Below, in pieces: positions 1 through 10,509 of a stretch of 64,000 nucleotides of DNA (positions within the stretch are counted from its first letter, which is position 1; each line of letters begins with the position of its first letter). The stretch is from Inhella crocodyli (lineage in GTDB: Bacteria; Pseudomonadota; Gammaproteobacteria; Burkholderiales; Burkholderiaceae_C): the NCBI RefSeq assembly GCF_004004565.1, contig NZ_SACM01000003.1:62001-126000 (forward strand), given 5' to 3'. A program made the translations under genes and the position numbers. The notes under the pieces are model-generated. The model did no database searches and had not been told where the DNA came from. It saw only the letters and a program-made list of their open reading frames with translations.

Positions 1-187
1 ACCGGGTGCACGCCTCGTTGTACTTGTCGGCCAGGGAATCGACGGGCACACAACTGCCGCTGGTCTTGCCCGCCACCACCGAGGCAAAGCCGCTCAGCTT
101 GAGGTCATCGGCCTGAGCGGGCGCCGCCACGACCAGCGCGCAGCAGGCCGCCGCCACCGCTTTCTTGTTGCTCCAGCAAATCTTCAT
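1..187 (-). CDS. Exported protein of unknown function, N-terminal part only
   Basis: The first 62 codons of a gene that runs off the left edge. The start is the ATG at 187, with GGAG six bases upstream; an in-frame ATG at 199 would cover that site, so 187 is preferred. The product starts MKICWSNKKAVAAACC and has a Sec signal peptide with a likely cut after APAQA. The mature start DDLKLSGFASVV resembles the first strand of an outer-membrane or beta-rich protein, but the family is not recognisable from this fragment. A candidate promoter lies at 245-274. Confidence 0.6.
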   Translation of the reverse strand, partial: MKICWSNKKAVAAACCALVVAAPAQADDLKLSGFASVVAGKTSGSCVPVDSLADKYNEACTR

Positions 188-244
188 CGAGATCTCCATG
201 GGTGAACACAAAGCTGCAAGGCAGGAGGCGGTGCAGCCCCTCCC

Positions 245-274
245 TTATAGCCAGTCCCGGTTCCCTTGGTGCAA
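245..274 (-). promoter_or_regulatory. Candidate sigma70 promoter for the left-edge exported gene
   Basis: Read on the minus strand, TTGCAC (274-269) and CTATAA (250-245) are separated by 18 bases and end about 58 bases before the ATG at 187. Pattern match only. Confidence 0.35.
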
Positions 275-387
275 TCGTTGCCAAAGAGCGACGCCGGCGG
301 GCGCCGGCCCCTGATCAATCGCGGCCTCATTTCGCATCAATCGCGCGTCGCATCCCGGCACACTGGCGGCCAGCAAGGAGATCCGGC

Positions 388-1086
388 ATGCAACTCGTCA
401 TCGGCAACAAGAACTACTCGTCCTGGTCCATGCGCCCCTGGGTGCTGCTGACCCACTTCGGCATCCCCTTCACCGAGGTGATGCTGCGCTTCGACACCTT
501 CCAAGAAGGCTCGCGCTTCAAAACCGCCGCCGCGCAGTACAGCGCCACGGGTAAGGTGCCGGTGCTGGTGGAGGACGACGGCTTCGTCACCTGGGACACC
601 CTGGCCATCGCCGAGCGCGTGGCCGAGCTGGCCCCGCAGCACGCCGTGTGGCCCACCGACCCGCTTCAGCGCGCCCGCGCCCGCAGCCTGGCCGCCACCA
701 TGCACAGCGGCTTTGGCGACCTGCGCCGCCTGTGCCCCATGAACATCGACGCCGAGCTGGCCGCCGTGGGCCGCCGCCTGCTGGCCACCGAGCCCGGCCT
801 GAAGGCCGACCTGGCGCGCCTGGAGGCCCTGTGGGGGCCCGAGCTGCAGCGCCATGGTGGCCCCTTCCTTTTTGGGCCTTTCAGCGCCGCCGACGCCTTC
901 TTCGCCCCCGTGGCCATGCGCGTCACGCGCTACGGCCTGCCCCTGTCGGCCCCGGCCCAGGCCTACGTCCAGGCCCTGTGCGACAACGCCGCCGTGCAGG
1001 CCTGGGTGGCCGGCGCCCTGGCCGAGAAGGACTTCGTGGCCGAGGACGAGCCCTACCGCACCGACCCCGCCCAGCCCTTCGTCTGA
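388..1086 (+). CDS. Glutathione S-transferase family protein
   Basis: A 232-residue cytoplasmic enzyme that would conjugate glutathione to electrophiles or act as an isomerase or reductase; the substrate cannot be read from sequence. An N-terminal thioredoxin fold starts IGNKNYSSWSMRPW, with the cis-proline segment GKVPVL at about residues 55-60 and a DTLAIAE turn near 70 that contacts the gamma-glutamyl group in this family. A helical C-terminal domain follows. The start at 388 is chosen because AAGGAG lies seven bases upstream and because the fold begins there; an in-frame ATG at 202 would add an arginine-rich, non-domain extension. It stands alone, 34 bases before cca. Confidence 0.85.
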   Translation: MQLVIGNKNYSSWSMRPWVLLTHFGIPFTEVMLRFDTFQEGSRFKTAAAQYSATGKVPVLVEDDGFVTWDTLAIAERVAELAPQHAVWPTDPLQRARARSLAATMHSGFGDLRRLCPMNIDAELAAVGRRLLATEPGLKADLARLEALWGPELQRHGGPFLFGPFSAADAFFAPVAMRVTRYGLPLSAPAQAYVQALCDNAAVQAWVAGALAEKDFVAEDEPYRTDPAQPFV

Positions 1087-1107
1087 CGCCCCTGGGGCGG
1101 GGCTTGC

Positions 1108-1113
1108 GACACT
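1108..1113 (+). promoter_or_regulatory. -10-like hexamer close to the cca start
   Basis: GACACT lies seven bases before the cca ATG and no Shine-Dalgarno sequence is present. This fits a leaderless transcript. No good -35 is visible. Confidence 0.35.
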
Positions 1114-1120
1114 CCGCCCC

Positions 1121-2367
1121 ATGGAGATCTACGAAGTCGGCGGCGCCGTGCGCGACGCCCTGCTGGGCCAGCCCGTCAGCGACCGGGATTACGTCGTCGT
1201 GGGCGCCACGCCGGAGCAGATGCTGGCCCAAGGCTTTCAGCCCGTGGGCAAGGACTTCCCGGTCTTTCTTCACCCCGAGACGCACGCCGAGTACGCGCTG
1301 GCCCGCACCGAGCGCAAGACCGGCCCCGGCTACAAAGGCTTTGCCGTGCACGCCGCGCCCGGCGTCACGCTGGAAGACGACCTGGCCCGGCGCGACCTCA
1401 CCGTCAACGCCATCGCCCGCGCGGCCGACGGCACGCTGATCGACCCCTTCCACGGCCAGCAGGACCTGCGCGACCGCGTCCTGCGCCACGTCAGCCCCGC
1501 CTTCGAGGAAGACCCGGTGCGCATCCTGCGCCTGGCGCGCTTCGCAGCGCGCTGGCCGGACTTCACCGTCGCCCCCGAAACCCTGGCCCTGTGCCAGCGC
1601 ATGGTCGAGGCCGGCGAGGTGGACCACCTGGTGCCCGAACGCGTGTGGCAAGAAATCGCCCGCGGCCTGATGGAGGGGGGCCCCGCGCGGATGCTGGCCG
1701 TGCTGCGCGACTGCGGCGCGCTGGCGCGGCTGGCACCGGAGCTGGACGCGCTGTGGGGCGTGCCCCAGCCCCTGGAGCACCACCCCGAGGGCGACACCGG
1801 CACGCACATCGAGCTGGTGCTGGCCGAGTGCGTGAAGGCCGCCGCCCCGCTGACCGTGCGCTTCGCCGCGCTGACGCACGACCTGGGCAAGGCCCTGACC
1901 CCCGCGCACGAACTGCCCCGCCACATCGGCCACGACGCCAAGGGCCGCAAGCCGCTCAAGGCCCTGTGCGAGCGCTGGAAGGTGCCGGGCGACTGCCGCG
2001 AACTGGCCGAGCTGGCCTGCGCCGAGCACATCCACGTGCACCAAAGCTTGGGCTTTGGCGCAGCCGCCGTGTGGCGCCTGCTGCAGCGCAGCGACGCGCT
2101 GCGCAAGCCCGAGCGCTTCTTGCAAATGTTGCAGGTCTGCCAGCACGACGCGCAGGGCCGCACCGGCCTGCACGAACGCCCTTACCCCCAACGCGCACGC
2201 TTGGGCCAAGCCCTGTCCGCCGCCCAGGCGGTGGACAGCGCCGCCGTGAGCGCGCCCTTGCTGGCGGTGGGCGCCCGGGGCGAGGCCATCGGCCGCGCCG
2301 TGGCCGCCGCCCGCGAACACGCCATCGCCACGACACTTCAGGCATTCGATTCCGAAGGAGCTTCCGC

Positions 2368-2371
<4 letters not shown>
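1121..2371 (+). CDS. cca: CCA tRNA nucleotidyltransferase with HD domain
   Basis: Adds or repairs the 3' CCA end of tRNAs using CTP and ATP, without a nucleic acid template. At 416 residues it matches the E. coli-type enzyme. The class II nucleotidyltransferase head has GGAVRD at 7-12 and the metal-binding D21/D23 pair. The nucleotide-recognition segments RRDLTVNA (90-97) and EDPVRILR (130-137) follow, and an HD phosphohydrolase domain contains LTHDLGK (251-257). The ATG at 1121 begins directly with the conserved YEVGGAVRD block. The stop overlaps the cysK start (ATGA), so the two are probably translationally coupled. Confidence 0.95.
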
Positions 2372-3278
<907 letters not shown>

Positions 3279-3282
<4 letters not shown>

Positions 3283-5561
3283 GCCACGGGTCCGATCAAC
3301 CCGCCGGCGGCCGCGGCGCAGTCAAGGCCGCGCTGGACGCTTTCAGCGAGCAAGGCATCCCGCTCAAGGTCGTCCGCAGCTTCCTGAAAGCGAACAAGCC
3401 GGAAGGCTTCGACTGCCCGGGCTGCGCCTTCCCCGACCGGCCCGGCGCCTTCGGCCCCGACAGCTGCGAGCAGGGCCAAAAGGCCATCGCGTGGGAGATG
3501 ACGCCCAAGAAGGCCGACGCCGCCTTCTTCGCGCAGCACACGCTCACCGAACTGCGCACCTGGAGCAACCGCGACCTCGAAGCCGCCGGCCGGCTCACCG
3601 AGCCGCTGCGCTTCGACGCGGCGCAAGACCGCTACGTGCCCATCGGCTGGGGTGAGGCCTTCGCCCTGGCCGCCGAGGCCATGCGCGCCTTGGCGCCCGA
3701 GCGCGTGAGCTTTTACGCCAGCGGCCGCAGCAGCAACGAGGCCGCCTTCCTGTGGCAGCTGCTGGCCCGCGCTTATGGCAGTGGCAACCTGCCCGACAGC
3801 AGCAACCTCTGCCACGAGCCCTCGGGCCTGGCGCTGAAACAACAGATCGGCGTGGGCAAGGGCACGGCGCAGCTGGACGACTTCGAGGCCGCCGACTGCA
3901 TCTTGGTGGTGGGCCAGAACCCCGCCACCAACCACCCCCGCCTGATGGGCACCCTGCACGCCGCCAGCAAGCGCGGCGCCACCGTGCTGGCGCTCAACCC
4001 CATCGTGGAGCGCGGCTTCGTCAATTTCGCCGACCCCAAAGACCTGGGCGAGATGCTGACCAACACCGGCCGCCGCGTGGCCAAGCGCGTGGTGCCGGTG
4101 AAGATCGGCGGCGACCTGGCGGCGCTCAAGGGCGTGGCCAAGCAGTGGTTCGAGTGGGAGTTCCAAGGCCGCTCGGTCTTCGACCTCGACTTCATCCACA
4201 CCCACACCCAAGGCTTCGACGCGCTGGCCGCCGACGTGAAGGCCACGCCCTGGGACGCCATCGAAGGGCAAAGCGGCCTGCCGCGCGCGGCCATCGCCGA
4301 GCTGGCCGAGGAGCTGGCGCGCGCGAAGGCCACGCTCATCACCTGGTGCATGGGCCTGACGCACCACGAGCACGCGGTGGCCACCATCCAGATGCTGGTG
4401 AACCTGCAGCTGCTGCGCGGCCAGATCGGCCGGCCCGGTACCGGCGTGGTGCCCGTGCGCGGCCACAGCAACGTGCAGGGCGACCGCACCATGGGCTGCA
4501 CCACCAGCGTGAGCGAGCGCTGGCTGGCCAACCAGGAAGACGCTTTTCCGGGGCTGCGCCTGACCCGTGCCGTGGGGCTGGACGCCACGGCCACCGCGCA
4601 AGGCCTGGTGGATGGCAGCGTGCACGGCCTGCTCTCCTTGGGCGGCAACTTCGGCGTGGCCGGGGCCGACGCCCCGCGCGTGCTGCAGGGCCTGTCCGGC
4701 ACGGCCTTCACCCTGCACATCGCCACCAAGCCCAACCGCACCCACCTGCACCCCGGCCGCACCGGCCTGCTGCTGCCCTGCCTGAGCCGCACCGACCTCG
4801 ACCCCGCCGGCCCCATCAGCGTGGAAGACAGCATGAGCATGGTGCACGCCTCGCGCGGCATCCAAGCGCCCTTGAGCCCGCTGATGCGCAGCGAGCCCGC
4901 CATCGTGGCCGGCCTGGGCGCCGCGCTGCTGGGCGAGGCCAGCGTGCGCTGGCACTGGCTGGCCGAGGACCACGCCCGCATCCGCGACGCCATCGAGCGC
5001 TGCCAGCGCGGCGTGTTCGACGGCTTCGACGGCTACAACGCCAAGCTGCAGCAGCCCGGCGGCTTCTGGCTGCCCAACGCCGCCGCGCGGCGCGAGTGGC
5101 GCACCGCCAGCGGCAAGGCGCAGCTGGTGCCCCAAGCCCTGCCCGCACAAGGCGCCGTGGCCCGCGCCTGCGCGCAGCTGCCGCAGGGCGAACGCGCCCA
5201 GGTGCTGACGCTGATGACCGTGCGCAGCCACGACCAGTTCAACACCACGGTGTACGGGCAGGACGACCGCTACCGCAACGTCTTCGGCACCCGCACCGTC
5301 GTCTTCGTCAACGAGGACGACGGCCGGCGCTTGGGCCTCGTGGAAGGCCAGCGCGTCGACGTCGAAGGCCTGCCCATCGACGACGGCCAGACCCGCTGGC
5401 TGCGCGGCTTCGAGGTGCGCTGGCTGGCCATCGCCCCCGGCTGCGCGGCGGCCTACTTCCCCGAGGCCACGCCCCTGGTGCCCCTGGGCCTGGTGGCCCA
5501 AGGCGCACGCACCCCGGCGGCCAAGGCCCTGCCCATCCGCCTGCACGCGGCATCCGAATGA
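3279..5561 (+). CDS. FdhF/YdeP-family molybdopterin oxidoreductase
   Basis: A 760-residue cytoplasmic molybdopterin-guanine-dinucleotide oxidoreductase of the YdeP type; no Tat signal is visible. The physiological substrate of this family is unsettled, though E. coli YdeP is linked to acid resistance. The N-terminus carries FDCPGCAF (C46, C49) and C63 where an Fe-S cluster sits in formate dehydrogenases. [10 protein letters not shown] (174-183) is at the active-site position occupied by selenocysteine or cysteine in FdhF; here it is a plain TGC cysteine codon. [11 protein letters not shown] and the C-terminal molydop-binding domain are present. The start is GTG, overlapping the cysK stop as GTGA. 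The gene is followed by its presumed maturation factor fdhD. Confidence 0.85.
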
Positions 5562-6391
5562 GCGCCCCAGACTGGGCCGCCCCGCCGCCCGAGGCCTACG
5601 CGCAGGGCTGGTCCAGCGTCCACGCCGAGCGCCACGAGGGGCACGCGCCCGAGGTGGGCCTTGAGCCCGTGGTGGAAGAGGCCCCGGTCACCCTGGTCTT
5701 CAACGCCCAGCACGCCCAGGTGCTGATGGCCACCCCGCTCGACGTCGAGGCCCTGGCCCTGGGCTTTTGCCTGAGCGAAGGCCTGATCGAGCGGGCCGAC
5801 GAACTCGTCGACCCCCTGCAGGCCCTGCCCGCTGGTGCGGGCCTGAGCGTGCTCGTCACCCTGCCGCCCCAGCGCCTGGCGCCGCTGCACGCCCGCCTGC
5901 GCCAAGGCGCCGCTGTGGGCGCCTGCGGCCTGTGCGGTCTGCCCGACCAAGCCGCGGCGCTGGCCCTGCCCTCGCCTCGCACCATCACCACCGCGCCCCC
6001 CAGCGCCGAGGCCATCGCCCGCGCCCTGCAAGCCCTGCCCGCCGCACAGCCGCTGAACCAACGCACCGGCGCCGCCCACGCCGCCGCGCTGGCCGCGCCC
6101 GACGGCCGGCTGTTGGCGGTGATGGAAGACGTGAGCCGCCACTGCGCGCTGGACAAGCTCATCGGCCACGCCGCCCGGGTGGACCTGCCGCTGCGCGACG
6201 GCTTCGTGCTGATGAGCAGCCGCGCCAGCTTCGAGCTGGTGCAAAAGGCGGCCCACGTGGGCGTGCCAGCCTTGGTCACCGTGTCGGCCCCCACCGGCCT
6301 GGCGCTACGCGCGGCGCAGCAGGCCGGCTTGCACCTGATGGGCTTTGCGCGGGAGGGGCGGGTCACCGCTTACGGCGAGCGTCAGCGCTGA
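5558..6391 (+). CDS. fdhD: Formate dehydrogenase accessory sulfurtransferase
   Basis: FdhD passes sulfur from the cysteine desulfurase IscS to the molybdenum cofactor of formate dehydrogenase-type enzymes. The 277-residue product has the sulfur-carrying CxxC motif in GACGLCG (C123, C126) and the family block EDVSRHCALDK (190-200), where the common form is EDVGRHNALDK. The start ATG overlaps the preceding stop (ATGA), so oxidoreductase and sulfurtransferase should be made together; I infer that this FdhD serves the upstream enzyme. It converges on the cytochrome gene with only 10 bases between stop codons. Confidence 0.9.
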   Translation: MSAPDWAAPPPEAYAQGWSSVHAERHEGHAPEVGLEPVVEEAPVTLVFNAQHAQVLMATPLDVEALALGFCLSEGLIERADELVDPLQALPAGAGLSVLVTLPPQRLAPLHARLRQGAAVGACGLCGLPDQAAALALPSPRTITTAPPSAEAIARALQALPAAQPLNQRTGAAHAAALAAPDGRLLAVMEDVSRHCALDKLIGHAARVDLPLRDGFVLMSSRASFELVQKAAHVGVPALVTVSAPTGLALRAAQQAGLHLMGFAREGRVTAYGERQR

Positions 6392-6401
6392 CCCGCCGGC
6401 G

Positions 6402-7289
6402 TCAAGTCGCGCCCAAGCGCGACAGGTAGAGGTGCAAGGCCCGCAGGTCGGTGTCGTTCATCGTTTTGAGGGACGAGAAGGGCATCACCGCGATGGCGGT
6501 GCCATCCGCCCGGCGGCCGCTGCGCATCATGGCCACGAAGGCGTCGGCGCTGGCATAGCGCGGCATCGCGCTGCCCTCCCCGGGCGCCAAGCGCGGTGCC
6601 GCCGGCCAGTCGGGCGGTGCCCCCACGATCTTGCCGCCGGCCCAGGCCGCACCATGGCAGCCCTGGCACATCTGCGCCACGTAGCGGCCGTGCTCGACCG
6701 TCACGCCCTCGGGCACGGGCATGGCAGCAGGCAGGCGGTGGTCGATCTTGGTGTACGCCTCGGGGATGGCACCCAAGCCATACATCACCCGGCCGGGCAA
6801 GGGCAGTTGCACCACGCCGGCCTCGCGGCCGGGCTGCGCGGGCAACTGCCGCACGTAGGCCACCAGGCCGGCGAGGTCGTCGTCGGTGAGGCGGTTGTAG
6901 TCCTCGCTGGGCATCAGGCGCAGCACGCGGCCGTCGGCACCCACGCCGTGGCGGATGCTGCGCACCCAGTCCTCGGGCCGGTAGCCGGCCATGCGCGGGT
7001 TGCCGGCCGTGAGGTTGGGCCCCGCCAGGAGCAGGCCCTTGCCATCGTCGGCCAAGGTGGCGCCGGCGCCACTCGCCCCGTGGCAATCGGCACAGCCGCG
7101 CGAGCCGTACAGGTAGGCCCCTCGCTCGATGGCCGCCGCGTCGGTGCGCAGCGCCACCGCGGGCACGTCCAGCGTGACCCGGCGGGCTGCCCGCTGCTCG
7201 CCCAAAACCAAGCCAGTGGCCACCACACCGCCCACGGTCAGGGCCAACAACACCACCGCAGTGCCACCCCATTTCCATCCGAGCTTCAT
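6402..7289 (-). CDS. Membrane-anchored di-haem cytochrome c
   Basis: A 295-residue electron carrier on the periplasmic face. One N-terminal hydrophobic segment (about 9-30) acts as anchor or signal. Two c-type haem sites are CADCH (66-70) and CQGCH (208-212), each followed by a candidate methionine ligand (RLMP near 126 and AVMPFSS near the C-terminus). The layout resembles cytochrome subunits of alcohol/aldehyde dehydrogenases or thiosulfate-oxidising systems, but no such catalytic subunit is adjacent. The ATG at 7289 is chosen for its strong GAGGAGG site; an in-frame start at 7406 would add 39 residues before the signal. It lies 55 bases downstream of the dioxygenase gene. Confidence 0.85.
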   Translation of the reverse strand: MKLGWKWGGTAVVLLALTVGGVVATGLVLGEQRAARRVTLDVPAVALRTDAAAIERGAYLYGSRGCADCHGASGAGATLADDGKGLLLAGPNLTAGNPRMAGYRPEDWVRSIRHGVGADGRVLRLMPSEDYNRLTDDDLAGLVAYVRQLPAQPGREAGVVQLPLPGRVMYGLGAIPEAYTKIDHRLPAAMPVPEGVTVEHGRYVAQMCQGCHGAAWAGGKIVGAPPDWPAAPRLAPGEGSAMPRYASADAFVAMMRSGRRADGTAIAVMPFSSLKTMNDTDLRALHLYLSRLGAT

Positions 7290-7344
7290 GCAACCCTCCT
7301 CATCCCGCTTGAACCCGTGCCCGTTGCGCGACCCACCCGGGGTA

Positions 7345-8046
7345 TCAGCCGAAAGCCAGCACCACGTCCCAATGCGCCACCAGCGCGTCTTTCTCGTGAT
7401 GGCCACTTGGTTCGATCCAGCGGGCCATCTTGGTGGCCCGACCGGCGGCCGAGCCCGCGTTCAACAGCCCATCAGACTCGTTGCGCCGCTCGCCTTCGAA
7501 ATACATCTGCGTCACCAAGCGCGATGCCGCGCCCCGCACCTCGAAGTGAATGTGCGGCGTGCGGCGTCCGTACTCGCCGGGCTTGATGGTCTTGAGGGCG
7601 TAGCGTCCCTCGGCATCGGTTTTCAAGCGCGCGAAGCCCAGGAAGGCGGGGTCCAGCGGCGCGCTGCTGTCGTCGCCAGAATGCGCGTAGCGCCCCACCG
7701 CATTGGCCTGCCAAATGTCCATTTGCACCCCGGCCAAGGGCATGCCGCGTCGGTCGAGCACGCGGCCACTGAGGTAGAGCAAGGTGCCCATGGCCTTGCC
7801 GCTTCGGCCTGGGGCACTGGTCAGGTCGGCGTCGCTGTCGGGCGCGTGGCCTTCGGGATAGAAGGGGCCCAGGGCGTCTTCCGAGGTTGGTCGACTCAGG
7901 GGCGACTGCGCCCACGCCAATCCCACCGCGGGCAACAGCAGGCCCCCTGCTGCTGCCCGCAGCACTGTGCGGCGTGACAGCCCCGTCAAAGGCCCGTCAT
8001 CGTGTGCGTCGGCATCGGGTTCGGTGGGAAGCAGCAAACGGCCCAT
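7345..8046 (-). CDS. Tat-type intradiol ring-cleavage dioxygenase-like protein
   Basis: A 233-residue protein of the protocatechuate 3,4-dioxygenase fold, a non-haem Fe(III) enzyme that opens catechol-type rings between the hydroxyls. The four iron ligands can be placed: Y120 (VGRYAHS), Y159 (GEYGRR), H165 and H167 (TPHIHFEV). The N-terminus has a twin-arginine signal, SRRTVLRAAAGG (24-35), then a hydrophobic stretch ending AWAQ, so it is probably exported folded. Two in-frame ATGs (8052, 8046) are possible; 8046 has GGAG at a good distance. Substrate unknown. It shares direction and probably a transcript with the di-haem cytochrome. Confidence 0.8.
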   Translation of the reverse strand: MGRLLLPTEPDADAHDDGPLTGLSRRTVLRAAAGGLLLPAVGLAWAQSPLSRPTSEDALGPFYPEGHAPDSDADLTSAPGRSGKAMGTLLYLSGRVLDRRGMPLAGVQMDIWQANAVGRYAHSGDDSSAPLDPAFLGFARLKTDAEGRYALKTIKPGEYGRRTPHIHFEVRGAASRLVTQMYFEGERRNESDGLLNAGSAAGRATKMARWIEPSGHHEKDALVAHWDVVLAFG

Positions 8047-8128
8047 CTCCATCTCCAGCGCGTTCCAGGACCCCCAATCTAGGACGACCGGCGGGCACCG
8101 TCCTTCGCACTTACCCGCGCCTGCCCCC

Positions 8129-9352
8129 TCAACGTGGGGGCGAGTACCGCCCCAGCTCGTTCTTCGCGATGGTGACCCGGTGCACCTCGTCCGGCCCATC
8201 GGCCAGGCGCAGCGTGCGTGCGCCGCCGTAGAACTCGGCCAGGGGCGTGAGGTCGCTGACGCCGGCGCCGCCGTGGGCCTGGATGGCCCAGTCGATGACC
8301 TGGCAGGCGACGTTGGGGGCCACGACCTTGATCATGGCGATCTCGTTCTTGGCCACTTTGTTGCCCACGGTGTCCATCATCCAAGCGGCCTTGAGCGTGA
8401 GCAGGCGGGCTTGCTCGATCATCAAGCGGCTTTGCGCCACGCGCTCGTGCCACACGCCCTGGGTAGCCAGGGGCTTGCCGAAAGCGACGCGGCTGCTGAG
8501 GCGCTCGCACATCAGGCGCAGCGCGCGTTCGCTCATGCCGATGAGGCGCATGCAGTGGTGGATGCGGCCGGGGCCGAGGCGGCCTTGGGCGATCTCGAAG
8601 CCGCGGCCTTCGCCCAGCAGCATGTTGGCGGCGGGCACGCGGACGTTCGTGAAGCGCATTTCGCAGTGGCCGTGCGGCGCGTCGTCTTGGCCGAAGACGG
8701 GCAGCGGGCGCACGACATCGACCCCCGGGGTGTCGGCCGGCACGAGGATCATGGACTGCCTCTCGTGCTTGGGCGCCTCGGGGTTGCTTTGGCCCATGAC
8801 GATGTAGATGGCGCAGCGCGGGTCGCCGGCGCCGCTGATCCACCACTTGCGGCCGTTGATGACGTAGTCGTCACCGTCGCGCTCGATGCGCGTGGCGATG
8901 TTGGTGGCATCGCTGCTGGCCACGTCGGGCTCGGTCATGGCGAAGGCGCTGCGGATGCTGCCGGCCAGCAGGAGCTTGAGCCAGCGCTCTTGCTGGGCGG
9001 GCGTGCCGTAGCGGGCCAGCACTTCCATGTTGCCGGTGTCGGGCGCGCTGCAGTTGAAGACCTCGCTGGCCCACAGCACGTGGCCCATGCGCTCGGCCAG
9101 GGGGGCGTACTCGGCGTTGGTCAGGCCCGCCCCAAGTTCACTCTCGGGCAAAAAGAGGTTCCACAGGCCTTCGGCCTGGGCTTCCTTCTTGAGCGTCTCG
9201 ATGGTTTGCAGCGGCGTCCAGCGCCGGCCGGCGGCGGTGTTGGCGGCCAGCTCGTCGCGGGCGGCTTGTTCTTGGGGCTCGATGCGTTCGCGCATGAAGG
9301 CGTCCACGCGGGCCAGCAGGGCGTTGCCCCGGTCGGTCATTCCAAAGTTCAC
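8129..9352 (-). CDS. Acyl-CoA dehydrogenase (ACAD10/11-like)
   Basis: A 407-residue FAD enzyme oxidising an acyl-CoA to the 2-enoyl-CoA, passing electrons to ETF. The usual order is present: helical N-domain, beta-domain with [15 protein letters not shown] (substrate/FAD contact) and [10 protein letters not shown], then a C-domain with [12 protein letters not shown] take the GTG at 9352, which overlaps the stop of the upstream gene (GTGA) and gives MNFGMTDRG, matching the usual family start; the ATG at 9340 would drop four residues. The pairing with an APH-like protein mirrors the two halves of eukaryotic ACAD10/ACAD11, which handle hydroxylated acyl-CoAs. Confidence 0.9.
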   Translation of the reverse strand: MNFGMTDRGNALLARVDAFMRERIEPQEQAARDELAANTAAGRRWTPLQTIETLKKEAQAEGLWNLFLPESELGAGLTNAEYAPLAERMGHVLWASEVFNCSAPDTGNMEVLARYGTPAQQERWLKLLLAGSIRSAFAMTEPDVASSDATNIATRIERDGDDYVINGRKWWISGAGDPRCAIYIVMGQSNPEAPKHERQSMILVPADTPGVDVVRPLPVFGQDDAPHGHCEMRFTNVRVPAANMLLGEGRGFEIAQGRLGPGRIHHCMRLIGMSERALRLMCERLSSRVAFGKPLATQGVWHERVAQSRLMIEQARLLTLKAAWMMDTVGNKVAKNEIAMIKVVAPNVACQVIDWAIQAHGGAGVSDLTPLAEFYGGARTLRLADGPDEVHRVTIAKNELGRYSPPR

Positions 9353-10422
9353 AGTGCGATTCCTTGTTGGGCGAGGTGCCAGCCGAGTTGGGCCACCTGT
9401 GGCGCCAGCGCGCCTTGGGCCACGGCCTGCTGGCTGCTGGCGATGCCCTGCGCGGCGCGTGCGGCCACGCCTTGCATGATGGCCGCCAGGCGGAAGAGGT
9501 TGTAGGCGAAGTAGAAGTTCCAGCGCTGGCCCACCTGCAGGCCGGTGCGGGCCTCGTAGCGGGCGCAGTAGTCGCGCAGGGCGGGGATGCCTTGGGCCGC
9601 CAAGTCCACGCCGGCCAGCCCCCGCATGGGGCCAGGCGGCGCCACCCAGGCCAGCGCGTGGTACGCGAAGTCGGCCAGGGGGTCGCCCAGGGTGGACAGC
9701 TCCCAGTCGAGCACGCCGATGACCTGCGCTTGGTCGCGCGTCCACACCAGGTTGTCCAGCCGGTAGTCGCCGTGCACCAGGCGCGTGAGCACGGTGTCGG
9801 GCGCCGGGGCGTTGGCGGGCAGCCACTCGATGAGGCGCTCCATCGCGTCGATGGCCGGGGCGTGCGCACAGCTGGCGCGGTACTGCTTGGTCCAGCGGCC
9901 GAGCTGGCGGTCGTAGTAGTTGCCGGGGGCGCCGTAGTCGCGCAAGCCCGCGGCATCGAGGTCCACCGTGTGGATGGCGGCGATGGTCGCGTTCATGGCG
10001 TCGAAGATCGCGCCGCGCTGTTCGGGCGTGTGGGTTTTCAGGCGCGGGTCCCAGTGCACCTCGCCGTCCAGGTAGTCCATCACGTAGAAGGCGCGGCCCA
10101 ACAGGGCTTCGTCTTCGCACAGCGCGTGCACGCGGGGCACGGGCACGGCACTGCCGGCCAGGGCCGTCATCACGCGGGCTTCGCGCTCGATGGCGTGGGC
10201 CGTGGGCAGCAACTGGGCCACGGGGCCGGGCTTGCAGCGCATCACGTAGGCCTTAGGCGGCGTGATGAGCTGGAAGGTGGGGTTGCTCTGGCCGCCGTTG
10301 AAACGGGCCACCGTCAGCGGCCCTTGGAACCCGGCCACGTGGGCCTGCAGCCAAGCCTCGAGGGCCGGGACGTTCAACCAGGGCGTGTCGTCGGCCGCGC
10401 GGGTGCCGGCAAAGGAACTCAT
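9349..10422 (-). CDS. Phosphotransferase (APH) family protein paired with acyl-CoA dehydrogenase
   Basis: A 357-residue kinase-fold protein. GGQSNPTF (43-50) replaces the glycine loop, HGDYRLDN (217-224) is the catalytic loop and [12 protein letters not shown] (238-249) holds the metal-binding aspartate. The family includes aminoglycoside kinases, but the ACAD-linked branch is thought to phosphorylate hydroxyacyl-CoA; this is inference from the neighbour, not an antibiotic-resistance call. The ATG at 10422 has GGAGACC upstream. The gene heads the minus-strand pair, divergent from a Crp/Fnr regulator that may control it through the 87-base intergenic region. Confidence 0.85.
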   Translation of the reverse strand: MSSFAGTRAADDTPWLNVPALEAWLQAHVAGFQGPLTVARFNGGQSNPTFQLITPPKAYVMRCKPGPVAQLLPTAHAIEREARVMTALAGSAVPVPRVHALCEDEALLGRAFYVMDYLDGEVHWDPRLKTHTPEQRGAIFDAMNATIAAIHTVDLDAAGLRDYGAPGNYYDRQLGRWTKQYRASCAHAPAIDAMERLIEWLPANAPAPDTVLTRLVHGDYRLDNLVWTRDQAQVIGVLDWELSTLGDPLADFAYHALAWVAPPGPMRGLAGVDLAAQGIPALRDYCARYEARTGLQVGQRWNFYFAYNLFRLAAIMQGVAARAAQGIASSQQAVAQGALAPQVAQLGWHLAQQGIAL

Positions 10423-10475
10423 CGGGGGGTCTCCTATCGAGCCGCCGATCATCGCGCCGCGCGGTGGCCACAATC

Positions 10476-10498
10476 TGTCCCCCAGGCGACAACCTGGG
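10476..10498. promoter_or_regulatory. Candidate operator between the APH-ACAD pair and the Crp/Fnr gene
   Basis: Two overlapping palindromes. TGTC (10476-10479) and GACA (10488-10491) bound a 16-mer in which six of eight base pairs are symmetric, the spacing of a Crp/Fnr half-site pair. CCCAGG (10481-10486) and CCTGGG (10493-10498) form a perfect six-base inverted repeat around six bases. Both sit 12-34 bases before the regulator's ATG, so autoregulation and control of the divergent operon are plausible. Confidence 0.4.
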
Positions 10499-10509
10499 AA
10501 GACCCCAGC

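Noticed and set aside
923-2320. Long minus-strand reading frame opposite cca
   Set aside because: Its composition is the mirror of cca codon bias (Gly/His/Gln-rich, no domain). cca has all catalytic motifs, so this is a high-GC shadow frame.
3795-3830. Selenocysteine in the FdhF-like enzyme
   Set aside because: The active-site codon is TGC for cysteine, so no in-frame TGA decoding is needed.
9349-10422. Aminoglycoside resistance gene
   Set aside because: The kinase fold matches the APH superfamily, but coupling to an acyl-CoA dehydrogenase and the ACAD10/11 resemblance argue for acyl-CoA metabolism.
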